The notes below the pieces were generated by a model that was given only the letters and a program-made list of their open reading frames with translations, did not search any database and was not told the origin of the DNA. A DNA stretch of 64,000 nucleotides from Rostrohypoxylon terebratum (Eukaryota > Ascomycota > Sordariomycetes > Xylariales > Hypoxylaceae), in the NCBI GenBank assembly GCA_022497145.1, contig MU385868.1:372001-436000 (forward strand), given 5' to 3'. A program made the translations under genes and the position numbers. Positions 36,863 to 49,053 of the stretch are shown piece by piece; within the stretch, counting starts at the first letter, position 1, and each line of letters opens with the position of its first letter.

Positions 36863-39163
36863 GACCATCCAGGCACTTGGTTGCGTTCTTAGTCGCGTAC
36901 TAACAGCAGTTAGCAGCACGTTACCTTAGAATGGCAATGCTTTAGGAGCCCTAGTATCGTCGAACCTGATCACAAATCCATATAGAATTGCGGGGTTTAC
37001 CCATAAATAATCTACAGAGGTCCAGAACTAGCACTACATTGGGCTAGATGAGGATGATATTGTAATAGTAAGTGGAGTTTGCAACGCCTCAACCGTCCTC
37101 GGAGTCTTGTGCCCCCCTTCGACCCTCCCAGCGTTTCCGCGAAGTTCCCCCCATCGGTCATCTATGGTTAGTGGCTTATTTGTTCGCTTATTGCTAGCGA
37201 AGAAAGTTGCTCCGAGACGACCGTAGCACCCAAGTCTCAAGATCTGAAATGCTCCCTGGAGCATTCCCTGACCCCAGATAAGAGGGACGATGGATAGGCG
37301 GCAGACGAGTCCGGTAGTAATCTAATATAGACGTGCTTGGACGACCAAGGTCTTGGTAACCGAGCCCGATTGCGAGAGCAGGCCCGAGATCGCCCGACTC
37401 CGTGAGGTACGTGGGCGATGATGCTAGAACGCATGCCAGGTAGGTACCGTACATAAGTCCCTGCGCGTTTAACCATCTTAAGCTAAGCACATATATGTGA
37501 GGTGCGTAGTAAGTAGGAAGACCAATCCATTTACGGGGAAATGGTGGTTAGCGGTATTCCCGGTTGATGGAGGACGGGACGATTGGACGTACACCTGACC
37601 GTCAGCGATTACTCTCTCGGGTCTCTCGAGGTGAGGGATACGGTAAGGCTAGACATTCTAGATGGACTCAGATCGACTCGTATGACAGATGACGGTCGTA
37701 TTCAACAAAGGCAGAGTCAGGCGCGACAGCTCCAAAGGCATAGACGAGTCGTCAAGGCATCCGACTGGGCCGCGAACGAACCTATGAACGTCTGTAAGCA
37801 GAGCCTCTGCCGCTTGGCGTGGTCTAAAGCTGGGGGTGAGAGGGGACACCGTCAGCTCGTCCTAGCTGCCTGCTGACAAAGCGCTTGGCAGTTCTTACGC
37901 GAGTCTGAGAGGTAACCAAGTATCTGGAAATATGGCAGTATCAGGGTCTTCTCTGTGTAGGTAAACCCTGAGATGTTGCCGTCGCTGCTGTGCGACACCA
38001 GGTCTCCTGATGGAGCCGTCCGGCGGTTGATCTCGCGTCCAGCTCAGTCGCATTTTGCATATGCCGTGTCGTCCCTGTATGCTGCACGACCTACATTTGA
38101 CTTACATTGGTATGTCGCGGGGGTGTCGGATCGGTAACTTGGAAGTGGGTTAGGTTGCATCCCATAGAGTCTGGGATAGGTAATAAAAAAAGTCGAAGTC
38201 ACATCACATCAAAAATCTTACTACATATATGCAGTACGACACAAATATTTCCCATCAGCCAATGTCCTATTACGCAGTTGCATGTGAAAAAAGGACCCTT
38301 CTTATTTTCTTCTCTCTCTCTTTTTTTTTTCTTCTGTTGGCCTCGCATTGGTCTCGAATGATGCCCCTCTAAAACATCTCTATGAAGGAATCCGTAGACA
38401 TCCATGCAGACTAGAGTCACAATCTATTCCCAATTTTTGCCCTCCAACCAAAAACCTCCTTAAAGTCTTCACACAAACCGTACCATCCATTTTGTTTTTG
38501 GTAAGAGCCGAGCGTGTGAAAATGCTACATGCCGAAATATGCGATGCGAGAAAAACACCAAAGAGAGGGGGGAAGGAAAAAAATAAGAAAAAGGAAAAAG
38601 ACAATAATGGATATGCCACCTGCCCGTCCTGTAGGGGCTTCCCGCTTCCCTTATTAAGTATGGCACGGTTTATCTTGGCGAATACGAATCGAGTTTCTAC
38701 GGCCTCATCCGCCGTAGCCTGTGCTGAAACACAAGAGCCGTTCCAAAAAAAAAAACACTCATTAAGTCGGTGTGTGTGTGAGTGTGTGTCTGTTGTATAT
38801 GCGCTTGCGTGGTATGAGACCCATACTCCGCCGTCTTGACGAAGTCTAAGACCACGAACTTTTTTTTTTGAGGGGGTTGCAGAATAACCGACCGGGAATT
38901 CCGAAGACGGACGCCAGCTTATAGCCTGAAAGCCTTTCGACCGCTATCCGTAATTTCAGGCAGCGGCCATTATACCGTAGGAGAGTACCGTTTTGACCTC
39001 TTCCGACAGAGAGCCCTTCCCGCAAAATGAATCGTAGAGTATAACATTCATGAATCGTAAATGCATAACATCTTTTCTATGTTATGAGTCCATTAATCAG
39101 TAATCATCCGTACGAAATAACCGAATAATAAAGCTATGACGAAATTGCGCCTCCACCGCGCTA

Positions 39164-41056
39164 CTACGATAAGCCAGTCACCATGGCGATCGGCGGGAAC
39201 GGTTCTCTCGAACAGTCGAAGAGGAGAGCATCCTTCTCCGACAAGCTGCGAACGTTTCGGTTACGGAAGATACGGTCGAGGTCGTCAAACCGAGGCGCGG
39301 GTGTCGCAATACTGTCGCTTCTCCTTGGACGGGGCGACATACGAAGAGCATCATTGGCGTCGCCGTCAGGTCGGCTACCCCAAGAAGTCTATACATGATA
39401 TTAGCGAGCAGCTCAATTTCATTATCTAATCCTTTTCTTTTCTATTTTGTTTTGTTTTCACCCATCTATAATTTTTTTTTTTTACAATCCGTGCACCGGG
39501 GTGGGATTTCCCATACCATGTTCAAGGTTATTAAAGCGTATAGCTTGATCAGTCCGTGAAAGTAGCCGAAAATGATGGACACCGGCAGGAAGATAATGTC
39601 GCTCGGGTTTCGCCGGAAGAGTCCGATCAACTTGACGACCTTTGTAAAGGCGAACATGAAGATGAACTGAGCCCAGAAGCTTCGCTGACGGGCCTCCGAG
39701 TCCCATCCCTCAGTGCCCCGCCAGAGTGAGAAGAGCAGCAGAGGGTCCACGACGAAGGCCAGCGAAGTAAAGGTTGCAATGTGCAGAGCGTAAGTGCACC
39801 ACGGCTGTTGACTAAGGCATGGGGCCGTAGTTAGTCTATGTGCAGTCGGCCCTGTTGAGATAGTTGGGTGCTAAAAGGTGGCAGGGGGGTTATACAAGGG
39901 GGAACAAGGGGGAGGGGGGGGGGTGCAAGGGAGTGGAAGAAGCTAGGGAAGAAGCAGAATAATGAACGATGCTAGGTGCTAGGTGCTAGGTAATGAACGA
40001 GGTAGACGAGACTTACATAATCACATATCTCTCTCGGAACAGGCTTGTCCAGTTGCTTCTCCAATTACTCCGAGCCCATCGCGAGCACTGGTAGAGGAAC
40101 TTGAGGCCGTTCTCCAAGGTGGTCTCGATCTCGCACTCCCGCTCGTATTGGATCCAGGTCTTCCACTGGTGGCTTACTAGCCAACGGGTTACGAAATTGT
40201 CGTCGTCAGCGTTCAGGATATAATCGCGCCATCGTTCGGTCTTAAACCCCTCTAGAAAGTCGTGGCTCGATAAAATCTCTGATCGGTAAGCTCCTGTGCG
40301 ACCGGACATGCACGAGGTTCCCCCATCGACATTATGAGTAGCCGATATCTCGAAATTGCGGCGTTCGATATAAGCAGCCCCGAGCCAGTTGAAAATTTGG
40401 GTGGATATGGACCCACCCGGCTCTCGACGCACGCGCTGACATGTCCCGACGCCTCCGATTTTGGGGTCTTCGAAGGGAGCGAGGACCCACGGGAGAAGGG
40501 TGGACGGCCAGGTAACGTCATCGTCGGCCATGACTGTGATCGCCGTCTTCACTTTGGGGAGCGCCTCACAGACCTGGAGTCGCTTATTCGCGATAGGTGT
40601 GAAGAGGACGCGAACGTTCGAAGTCGATAGTGTCTTCACGAGCTTTTCCAGCGCCGCGTGCTTGTCTGCCGTCGTGATGAGGATCAACTCGTATGGTCGA
40701 CAGACCAGGATGCTCTCCAGGGAGGAGCGGAGCTCCTCAAAGGCATTGTGGATGGTTGGAATGATAACCGTCACGTCGTTAGAAGTAAACGTAGGTTTCA
40801 CAGGGATTGGTTTCGACTTGTAAAACCAATGGCTAAAAGTATGAACAATTAAACGTAGATATCGGTGCACCCTAACGGCGAAAAGTTAATGAATATCATA
40901 CCGAGAGAATACTTCTCGAGCGTGGAAGCATCGCCGTGAGAGCAAAACGCTCGTGACTTACCATAGCACCCAAAACGTATACCACCAAAAGTTTGGTGAT
41001 GATAAGAAGTCGAAGCTCGGACGGGGAAGATCCGAGAATAAATCATCGATGCCCAT
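39164..41056 (-). CDS. Family-2 glycosyltransferase, processive polysaccharide-synthase type
   Basis: Four exons: 40962-41056, 40017-40871, 39517-39811 and 39164-39388; introns are 90, 205 and 128 bp. The protein is 489 aa. This GT2 type (QxxRW, related to hyaluronan and cellulose synthases) builds an extracellular or wall glycan at the plasma membrane; close relatives in plant-pathogenic moulds are needed for hyphal growth on solid surfaces. The N-terminus has a membrane segment (FWWYTFWVLWVHRYLRLIV). The catalytic core shows DVTVIIPT (about 64-71), ADDDVTW (Asp148-150), NADDDNF (Asp254-256) and QCSRW (293-297). Three hydrophobic segments follow, including YALHIATFTSLAFVVDPLLL and IIFLPVSIIFGYFHGLIKLY. 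The tail TSWGSRPDGD and a short polar C-terminus come from exon 4; without the last splice the frame would run into a poly-A stretch. The second intron holds G-runs and GCTAGGT repeats. The exact glycan product is unknown. Confidence 0.9.
39971..39992. repeat. GCTAGGT x3 in a GT2 intron
   Basis: Three 7-bp units just downstream (minus sense) of the donor site of the 205-bp second intron of the glycosyltransferase gene. It is a one-base variant of the CCTAGGT unit. Confidence 0.9.
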
Positions 41057-42402
41057 GGTGGATATACTTCTCTGTTCCTTTGCGAGAACTTTGAAAAATC
41101 CGAACAGGCGTAGTGGTGGTGTATTTGGGAGGATTCTAAGAAGATGAAACCCAAGTTGGTGTGTCCTGTCTTAGCCAGGATGTGTTTGAGGAGCGTGCAG
41201 TTATGTACGAGCCGGTCGTCTGAATGATCCTCAAAAGAGATACTGACAGCCTCCACCAAAAGTCTATCTATGGGCTAAAAAGGCCATATAAGGGTCAGCT
41301 GGTTGTTTCATCCGCGGAGGGAAGGTGTGAGTGAGAGGCGAGAGCGACTCTGTGATTCAGCGACTCCGGGGAGAGTAACCGGGATGTAGTTAGTTGTGTA
41401 AGAGCCGCAGGGTCCTCGGAACACAACCTTAGGGGGGGAAAAAATAGAAGCCCCCTCCAAAGGGTAACCCCAGGCGAGGGATGAGATGAGGTTGCAACGC
41501 AAGACGGGTACGGCGAAGCGTGTACGTAGCTCGGGAAGATGAGGGTTAGAGGGGGTGGGAAAGTGAAGCTTGCCTTGTTTTACTTTATTTTATTTTATTT
41601 GAAGTAACTTTGAAGGTTAATTTTTGTTTGAATCGTTTTCGTTTCCCGGATTCTGACACGCTATAATGGTCACGCGCGGAAACGGATGGTCATAAATCAG
41701 ACAGGTCTTTCTTTTCACCCGACTGTGATTAACGGATAATAGAATTCGGGAACAATAGACGAAACCGAGACCACGCAATGGTGGCAACTTGGAACTATCG
41801 AACAAGCTTCCTGGGGGGGAGAGGGGGAAGGACGTATGAATTTCCGGTGGATGATGTTACTGTAGCAGATAACAACAACAGAAAGAACGAATCCCCGGGG
41901 CTTAAGAGGTTCGAAACGAGAGTTTTTGTCCTATCGACCTAGCAACCAGCGAGAGGGACACCTCGAGTCCTTTGATATTATGTTGTGATGTTGTGATGTT
42001 CGGGAACGAGGTAAGTTTCAAGCCGAGAGGTAGCGAGCCGGGAACATAAATTATAATACACGACAGACCAAAAGAAAACCCTAAAGAAAAGAAGCCATTA
42101 TGATAGTCAATGGGCTTCGGGAGGACATAGGAGAAGTCGTTCAGAGACGAGGCCAAACGGGCCAGACCCGGGAGAGGAGGACAAGGATATATAGGCAGAT
42201 GGACCCATACCTCAAGAGTATGACCCCATTCAACCAACGGTCGATAATACAATTACCTGTTTACTACAGTGCCTACCTATTTCCCCTACATACGTAAAAG
42301 ATGCGTCGACGCAACGGGACAGAATTATGGGGTTATTTTAGTCAAGAAGATAAGTAGTAGGGGCCGGCGTAGCATGTATGTGTATGTAGTATGTAATGTA
42401 CG

Positions 42403-42446
42403 TAGGTAGTCCAGGTAGTCCAGGTAGTCCAAGTATCCCAGGTATC
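42403..42446. repeat. GTAGTCCAG tandem run
   Basis: Three 9-bp units GTAGTCCAG that drift into GTATCCCAG-type copies. Confidence 0.85.
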
Positions 42447-42689
42447 CCGGGTTTAGCTATGTATGTAGTAACCTAGGTTAGATAGGTACCGTTCCTACAT
42501 AAGTAAGGGTATTAGATGTGGGAAAAGGTAGAGTAGTGTTTAGATCGACCCGTTCTGCAGCTGGTGACGATGAGTGGGAGTAGTGGGAACAGGTACCTTG
42601 TAAAAAAATGAGATAGAAAAAAATGATAATAATAAAAATAATAAAAGATACTTAGTACGGGAAAAGTGAAAGCGTATAATAACACTTTA

Positions 42690-43140
42690 GGTCCGACGTG
42701 CATATACTCGAAGTAAGTATGTAAGGAAACAACTAATATAATTAGAGTATAAGCTGAAAAAAGAAAGGATAATGAAAAAAATAGGAAATAAAGTACTTAA
42801 ATATTTCGAGAAAAAAATAAATATTAAATAATATTGTACACATTAAAATTGAAAAAGGATTTAAATGCCGAGACATCCTTGAAATATTACTTAATTAAGT
42901 TAAAAAAATTGAAAAAAATACTTACTTATATTAATTAACACGTTAACACATTAAAGCAATAAAAAAAATAAAAATAATTAAGCTTCGATATTATATAATA
43001 TTTATTATTATGTGATTATAAGTATAATTACATTGTATTTAATATTATACTTTATACATGTATATATACATATATAGTACACTATTATTAATGTAGTAGC
43101 ACGTATCGTATGAAAACGGGGATTTTTTTTTAAATCCCCA
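42690..43140. other. AT-rich block
   Basis: A block of about 450 bp composed mostly of A and T, with repeated A-runs and ATTAAT/TTAATTAA motifs. Neighbouring DNA is near 45 percent GC. No open frame. It could be a small relic of a repeat degraded by RIP, but I cannot see an ancestral element. Confidence 0.7.
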
Positions 43141-43162
43141 ACTGGAAAACCATTTTATAAAT

Positions 43163-43198
43163 GCTGGACATTGCTGGACATTACTGGACATTACTGGA
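43163..43198. repeat. CTGGACATT tandem run
   Basis: Four 9- to 10-bp units (CTGGACATTG / CTGGACATTA), the last one truncated. Confidence 0.88.
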
Positions 43199-43811
43199 GA
43201 GCGCTGGGATGGGAGCTTCAGGAGCAGTGGCGCAGTACCACATTTAGTGGGCGCGGTAGGCGTACCTAGTGGGCATTGTGGGTTCTAAGGCTTTGGTGGA
43301 CGTTTAACCTCGAGTACCTGGAGTAGGAACTTCCTATGTATTAGAAACTACCTGTAAAAGGAGGAGAGGAACTTACCTACCTAGTATTAGGGGAGCTTAA
43401 AGAGCTTAGGGTGGTGGAGTCGGGGGCTATTTACAGGACTAGAGGGCGTGTACAATACACTACCTAGTAGATTCAAGGTTGGTACTGATACTAATAAGCT
43501 GCAACCTGGATGCACGAGCTCAACCGCGTTCAAGGTTAGCTCTAAATCCGCAGGGTTCTAAGACTTTAAGCAAGCTAAAAAGGGGTCCTCAGCGGAGACT
43601 TATACTGTGCTCCGTCTTCAGGGCTATCCATTATCCATTATCCAGTATAATCCAAGTTGCCTAGAGGACGCCTAAGAGAAGTACATTTACACACATACAT
43701 ACTTACATACATACTTGCCTACCTACTACATATATACATACATAATGTATCGTATTCGCAATGTTAAGTATATAGATGCTATGTGCTATATGTGATATGT
43801 ATGCCACTATT

Positions 43812-43848
43812 GGTTTTTTTTTGGTTTTTTTTTGGTTTTTTTTTTGGT
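43812..43848. repeat. Poly-T/GG array
   Basis: Four copies of GG followed by 8 to 9 T residues. Confidence 0.9.
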
Positions 43849-44084
43849 TGACCGGCTTAAGAGTCCAACTATAGTCGATATAAATGCTACTTGGTCGGTA
43901 CAAGTCTAGGCTCACGCGGGACTTGGGACTTATACGGAACTCATTTCTATCCTATCATTCTTGTTTCTATTTCTATTCTCTATAGTCGAATGATACCTCG
44001 GAATAGATTACGAAGGTGACCTGGCGCGCAGGGGTACAAACGACGCGGCAAGAAAGGAGATTCGTGATCTGTGATGTGTAATGT

Positions 44085-44182
44085 ATAATGTATAATGTAT
44101 AATGTATAATGTATAATGTATAATGTATAATGTATAATGTATAATGTATAATGTATAATGTATAATGTATAATGTATAATGT
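44085..44182. repeat. ATAATGT 7-bp satellite, 14 copies, abutting the gap
   Basis: Fourteen perfect copies in a row, ending exactly where the unknown bases begin, so the true array is probably longer. The flank before it (GTGATGTGTAATGT) holds degenerate units. Confidence 0.97.
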
Positions 44183-45131
44183 NNNNNNNNNNNNNNNNNN
44201 NNNNNNNNNNNNNNNNNNNNNNNNNNNNNNNNNNNNNNNNNNNNNNNNNNNNNNNNNNNNNNNNNNNNNNNNNNNNNNNNNNNNNNNNNNNNNNNNNNNN
44301 NNNNNNNNNNNNNNNNNNNNNNNNNNNNNNNNNNNNNNNNNNNNNNNNNNNNNNNNNNNNNNNNNNNNNNNNNNNNNNNNNNNNNNNNNNNNNNNNNNNN
44401 NNNNNNNNNNNNNNNNNNNNNNNNNNNNNNNNNNNNNNNNNNNNNNNNNNNNNNNNNNNNNNNNNNNNNNNNNNNNNNNNNNNNNNNNNNNNNNNNNNNN
44501 NNNNNNNNNNNNNNNNNNNNNNNNNNNNNNNNNNNNNNNNNNNNNNNNNNNNNNNNNNNNNNNNNNNNNNNNNNNNNNNNNNNNNNNNNNNNNNNNNNNN
44601 NNNNNNNNNNNNNNNNNNNNNNNNNNNNNNNNNNNNNNNNNNNNNNNNNNNNNNNNNNNNNNNNNNNNNNNNNNNNNNNNNNNNNNNNNNNNNNNNNNNN
44701 NNNNNNNNNNNNNNNNNNNNNNNNNNNNNNNNNNNNNNNNNNNNNNNNNNNNNNNNNNNNNNNNNNNNNNNNNNNNNNNNNNNNNNNNNNNNNNNNNNNN
44801 NNNNNNNNNNNNNNNNNNNNNNNNNNNNNNNNNNNNNNNNNNNNNNNNNNNNNNNNNNNNNNNNNNNNNNNNNNNNNNNNNNNNNNNNNNNNNNNNNNNN
44901 NNNNNNNNNNNNNNNNNNNNNNNNNNNNNNNNNNNNNNNNNNNNNNNNNNNNNNNNNNNNNNNNNNNNNNNNNNNNNNNNNNNNNNNNNNNNNNNNNNNN
45001 NNNNNNNNNNNNNNNNNNNNNNNNNNNNNNNNNNNNNNNNNNNNNNNNNNNNNNNNNNNNNNNNNNNNNNNNNNNNNNNNNNNNNNNNNNNNNNNNNNNN
45101 NNNNNNNNNNNNNNNNNNNNNNNNNNNNNNN
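44183..45131. other. Assembly gap (949 N)
   Basis: Run of unknown bases. Any reading frame crossing it is an artefact. A 7-bp satellite lies on its left and a 20-base C homopolymer lies 97 bp to its right, so the gap is likely a repeat-caused break. Confidence 0.99.
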
Positions 45132-45228
45132 AAACGCCTGGTTCTATTTGCTAATTCCTCTCATCGTCTTAGGCTCGCGAAGCAAGAAAACCCGTCCGTT
45201 GGTTGCTGGTTGGGTAGCGGAATAGTCT

Positions 45229-45248
45229 CCCCCCCCCCCCCCCCCCCC
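45229..45248. repeat. Poly-C run of 20
   Basis: Homopolymer of exactly 20 C in the shown sequence. Its length is likely to be unreliable in short-read data. Confidence 0.9.
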
Positions 45249-48200
45249 AACGCTCCTACTCCCCAATACCCGCAGCTTCCACCCCTCGGCATCTATAAGA
45301 CCAGGCTTTAATGGCCGGGATTGGTCTATGTTAGCCGCGTCGAGTGGAAAATCAGAGGCTCAGAAAAGAATATGAAAAAGACACAAAAAAACAAAAAGGC
45401 ATTATAATGGCCCCCAATCTTCATCGGACGGGCACCACGGGTAATTCTGCTGCCAATAAGTGCAGGTCAAAATATCCAAAGGGTCGTTCCCTTGGAAGAG
45501 CTTCGCCGGTTCCGCCTATCCTTGATTGCGACGCGCTCAAGATGGAAGACGTACATGCGTCTCATACGAGAATCGTTTGCTGTCCCATCTCGGCCGCCTC
45601 GCTTTTTTTTAAAAAAAAATTGATACGAAATATGTGATACGTGTTCTCGAGAATAATGCATCAAACAAAGCCCGAGATGGAATTCTCAATCCTTGTTTTA
45701 TTTCTCCTTTAGTTGCGTGTTCATTAGCGATAGAAAAAAAAATAAGTAAGGTTCCAGCGTCTACGTGGACGCGTAGAAACATTTGGTATGATCAGCCAGA
45801 ATCTAAGTACCTGTATGTTCGCGGGTCTGTCAAGATTTTGGGTTGGATTCGATACGTCGTTTAATTCTAAAGGATCTGGAAAATTCCATCCAAGGACAGT
45901 TCTTCCAGAAGTCGAAGAATGGTTGGCTATATGCAGAAGCAACTCAACTTCTGCGCGTGTGCGTGTTGCTATAATAACGATCTACTAGGAAGAAGTACCG
46001 GGTTGGTCCGGCCCCCCGTGTGTTGAAGTTACACTCTAGCGTCTCCGTACGTTGGTTCGGACGATTGATACCTGCATATACACACATACATAGTACACCA
46101 ACATACATCCATGCTTGGGTGCTTGCTTTGTCGGTGGTACAATACTTATATGTCAACCCCCACAGACTTATTATGTAAGGTAGTGGGAGTAGTGGAAGCA
46201 GTGGAAGCAGTGGGAGCCCTAGAGGTTTTGATATAATACATCAAATCCTCCTGAGTACCTACTTACATAAGGCACGCAACCGACATAGCAGTGCATAACA
46301 CATCACGCATAATAAGCACACGAATTTGAGCTAGTAATCTTTCTAGCGCAGCTAAGACTCCTCTGTTTCACCACTTCGACCACTTATAAACGCATGATTA
46401 CCTACCTTAGTTATTTTGTGTCTATAGGAGGGAACTGCCGTCCGTGTCTCATCAAGCGACCTAGTTGTATTCTGTAACCGTTACCAGTGGATGGCTTTGC
46501 TTACAAGCCGCCTCTAGCGTGTATTCTAACCCCTACGATGATATTGGTGATGTCCATAAATAATCTTTAGTAACTCCCTATCTACTACATTATACTAGTA
46601 ACTCTTTAATCACGACGCATGCGAGAGGGCATGGATATTCGGCATCGCGTATCCCGACGCGGAATCTTGTAACCATACTATGTATATCTGCTAAACCGTA
46701 GCGAAATAAAGATACCAACGTATAAGATAAGTCCCTAGTAATAAGAGAAGATAATAGAAAAAAATTCTTCTCATCAGGAACGGGTGATAAGATACATGCA
46801 CCCTCGCCGCATAGACCAGGCAGGGCATTGGGAGCCATGGTATCTTAAGGCTTGGTTATCATTCTGCGAGGGGTAATTGCTCCTCTACTGCTGCAGCTTA
46901 TTGTTTCGTAGATTCGCCAGATTTCATATGCAGGTTGCAAGCCCGAGTAACGACCTGCCGATTGAAGACTCTTCCCGACAGGGTTTGGTGGTCGTCATAG
47001 TCCCCGATCCTAGCATCCGTGTTCGCAAACGACCATGATAAAAGAAGGATATTCTGGTCTGTCGGCCGGCTTCAACAACAAATGTGCGAGAGTCGGCCTC
47101 TGGCCAAGGTTCCCCCAACTCTCCCAAGTGACATGAAGGGAACACAACGGCACCATGACAGCTCCGATGAGGTCCTTGCCCGTCGCCCGTAAACCGTTTG
47201 GTTACACAACGTCATGAAGAGACACGACAGCACCGCAAACAGGGGGTGGAGGAAGAGACGAAGAGGGGCACATTTCCCCAGCTAACCTCCCCAATCTCAA
47301 CCCCAGCTCCATCTAACATACCCTGCTTTTCCTACCTATGTAGGGCCTTGGTAGTCACTCACATACTACTCACATTAGGTACGCTTCGTAGGGTATGATG
47401 TATGTTATGCGTTCTGCGTGCTATTATTGGGCGTGCGAGAAGTAGAGAAGGCGTGGCATGTCCTGACAGCTTCGTCACACGACAAAACTTCCCCTGGCTA
47501 AGGTCCCTGGCGATGATCGTGAACTTCCTGCCCGTCACCCGGAATATTCAGAGAGAAGAAAAGAAAGATGAGGCTGGGGTAGACTAGGGACGATCTCGAG
47601 CCATTGGCCAATGACCTGATTTACCGTACCGGCATGTGCAATATCGGCCCTTGTTCCTAGCACCCATGGGTTCCCGGCCTGTTCTGGCGCAATCCGGATT
47701 CGGTCAGCATCATGTACCTACTAGGCACGTATGTAATATTGTACCGTACCTTATTGAAATGTCATTACAGATCCATCTACTTTCGCAATCATCAGCACAT
47801 GTAGGCACATGCAGACCTTGTAGATCTCTCGTCTCCTCGAATCTTGATTTCCCTACGCCAATGTATCTGCCGTGGAAGGATAGTGCAACGCCTTCCTGTA
47901 TCACCTACATACATGATGCCATACTCCAGGATATGCCCAATCATCTCCGTCGTATATTGCGACCATGCGTCGCATCTCAACCGCGAACCACGGGCGAACG
48001 ACGATAATAATCGAAATTCATCATTGACAGTCGTAGTGGGATGGAGGAAATCCGAAGTCCCCGAGCCCCACGCAAGCAAGCACGGAAGTTCGAATTAGGT
48101 GTAAATATTATTATTAGGTATATAAGAAGACTACCAATATAGTGGTAGATATGACAGATACCTATAGATGGACATGTGTGTTGAAAAGGTTACCATGCAT

Positions 48201-48675
48201 AATACCTAGGTACCTACATAATACCTAGTAGGCATGCCTCCCCAAAAACGACGACATGTATGTTTTGCTTTTATATGTATGATTATGGTCTGATTTGTAC
48301 GTCGTTGCTTGCGGAATTCAAATTTCATGATACGAATTCCGGACACCACTATTATTCTCTTCCCCCTTTCTGGCACCACCACCGCGACCTGTGTAATGAC
48401 CTCTTTCTCTCACGATAGTACAATAATAGCTGCAACTGGGCGCAGATTTCTTCGCGACGTGGGGACGACGCCTTTACGCACCTACAGATGCACTCGGACG
48501 CTTTGGGATGAACCCTAGAAGCACTAAGCTATGATCATGCTAGTCATATCCAGGGATGGGCGTACATGAGTCTAACCCTGCGCCGGCTAGTTCCAGGTCC
48601 AGAATAATACTGCAAGCCCATATTATACGTAGTAGCTTTCCCGTCTTTGTCATGACCTTTTTTTTTTCTTAATTT

Positions 48676-49053
48676 TTATTGATGACTATGCTCTCTCGCT
48701 GTTCCTGTATTTCGGTCTTGATCCCACGCTTCTCCTAGCGTGATCGCTGAAGAGGCTACCTGAGCCGTGTGTGTACTCCGCGCTCCGCCCGTCGTCTGTT
48801 TCATTCCTGGCGTCCCATCGACCATGCCTTTCCAAAAAGCACGCAACCACGGAGGCGTGAGAAAATCTAATACTATGTAGAATTTGGGCATGGCGTGTCT
48901 TGTAAGCATGTCGGCCGGAATGATACCCTGACTATACCGGATATCCAACAATCTTGAATCGGGTCTCGCCTGTGAAGCTAGTATAGCTGGTATCTCGAGT
49001 GATGCCAACCGTCCCTCGACGTCGTCGGCGCGAGTGCGCCGATTGTATGACAT
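48676..49053 (-). CDS. Uncertain 125-codon open frame, no known family
   Basis: A single frame starting MSYNRRTRADDVEGRL and ending AREHSHQ. It has a moderately good start context, mixed amino-acid composition and one hydrophobic patch (KFYIVLDFLTPPWLRAFW). No long frame competes with it on the other strand. I recognise no motif and no splice-site support, and it lies in a 13-kb gene-poor region, so it may be chance. Confidence 0.2.
   Translation of the reverse strand: MSYNRRTRADDVEGRLASLEIPAILASQARPDSRLLDIRYSQGIIPADMLTRHAMPKFYIVLDFLTPPWLRAFWKGMVDGTPGMKQTTGGARSTHTAQVASSAITLGEAWDQDRNTGTAREHSHQ

Larger units (their letters stand above)
30030..39163. other. 9.1-kb gene desert
   Basis: No gene I can support. 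Many short frames occur on both strands at chance level (30844-31122, 33312-33518, 35538-35804, 37583-37876, 38348-38839). Contents: numerous CCTAGG/TACCTA palindromes (for example 31478-31495, 32457-32485, 36181-36195, 36600-36630), a CCCCTACT run (34595-34650), GTAAG/GCTAAG units (36012-36040), a TA run (36651-36668), a CCTATA run (36840-36862), a CT-rich/poly-T tract (38305-38335) and A/G-rich tracts (38560-38605). Confidence 0.5.
41057..44182. other. Intergenic region with AT-rich block, up to the scaffold gap
   Basis: The upstream flank of the glycosyltransferase gene, with no supported gene. From left to right: TTTTA units (41578-41601), GGTAGTCCA units (42403-42446), a very AT-rich block (about 42690-43140), CTGGACATT units (43163-43198), a TACATACA-rich part (43690-43745), a T-run/GG array (43812-43848), and a 7-bp satellite (44085-44182) that ends in the gap. 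Confidence 0.5.

Noticed and set aside
44172..45311. Long open frames spanning the gap
   Set aside because: They consist almost entirely of unknown residues from the N run.
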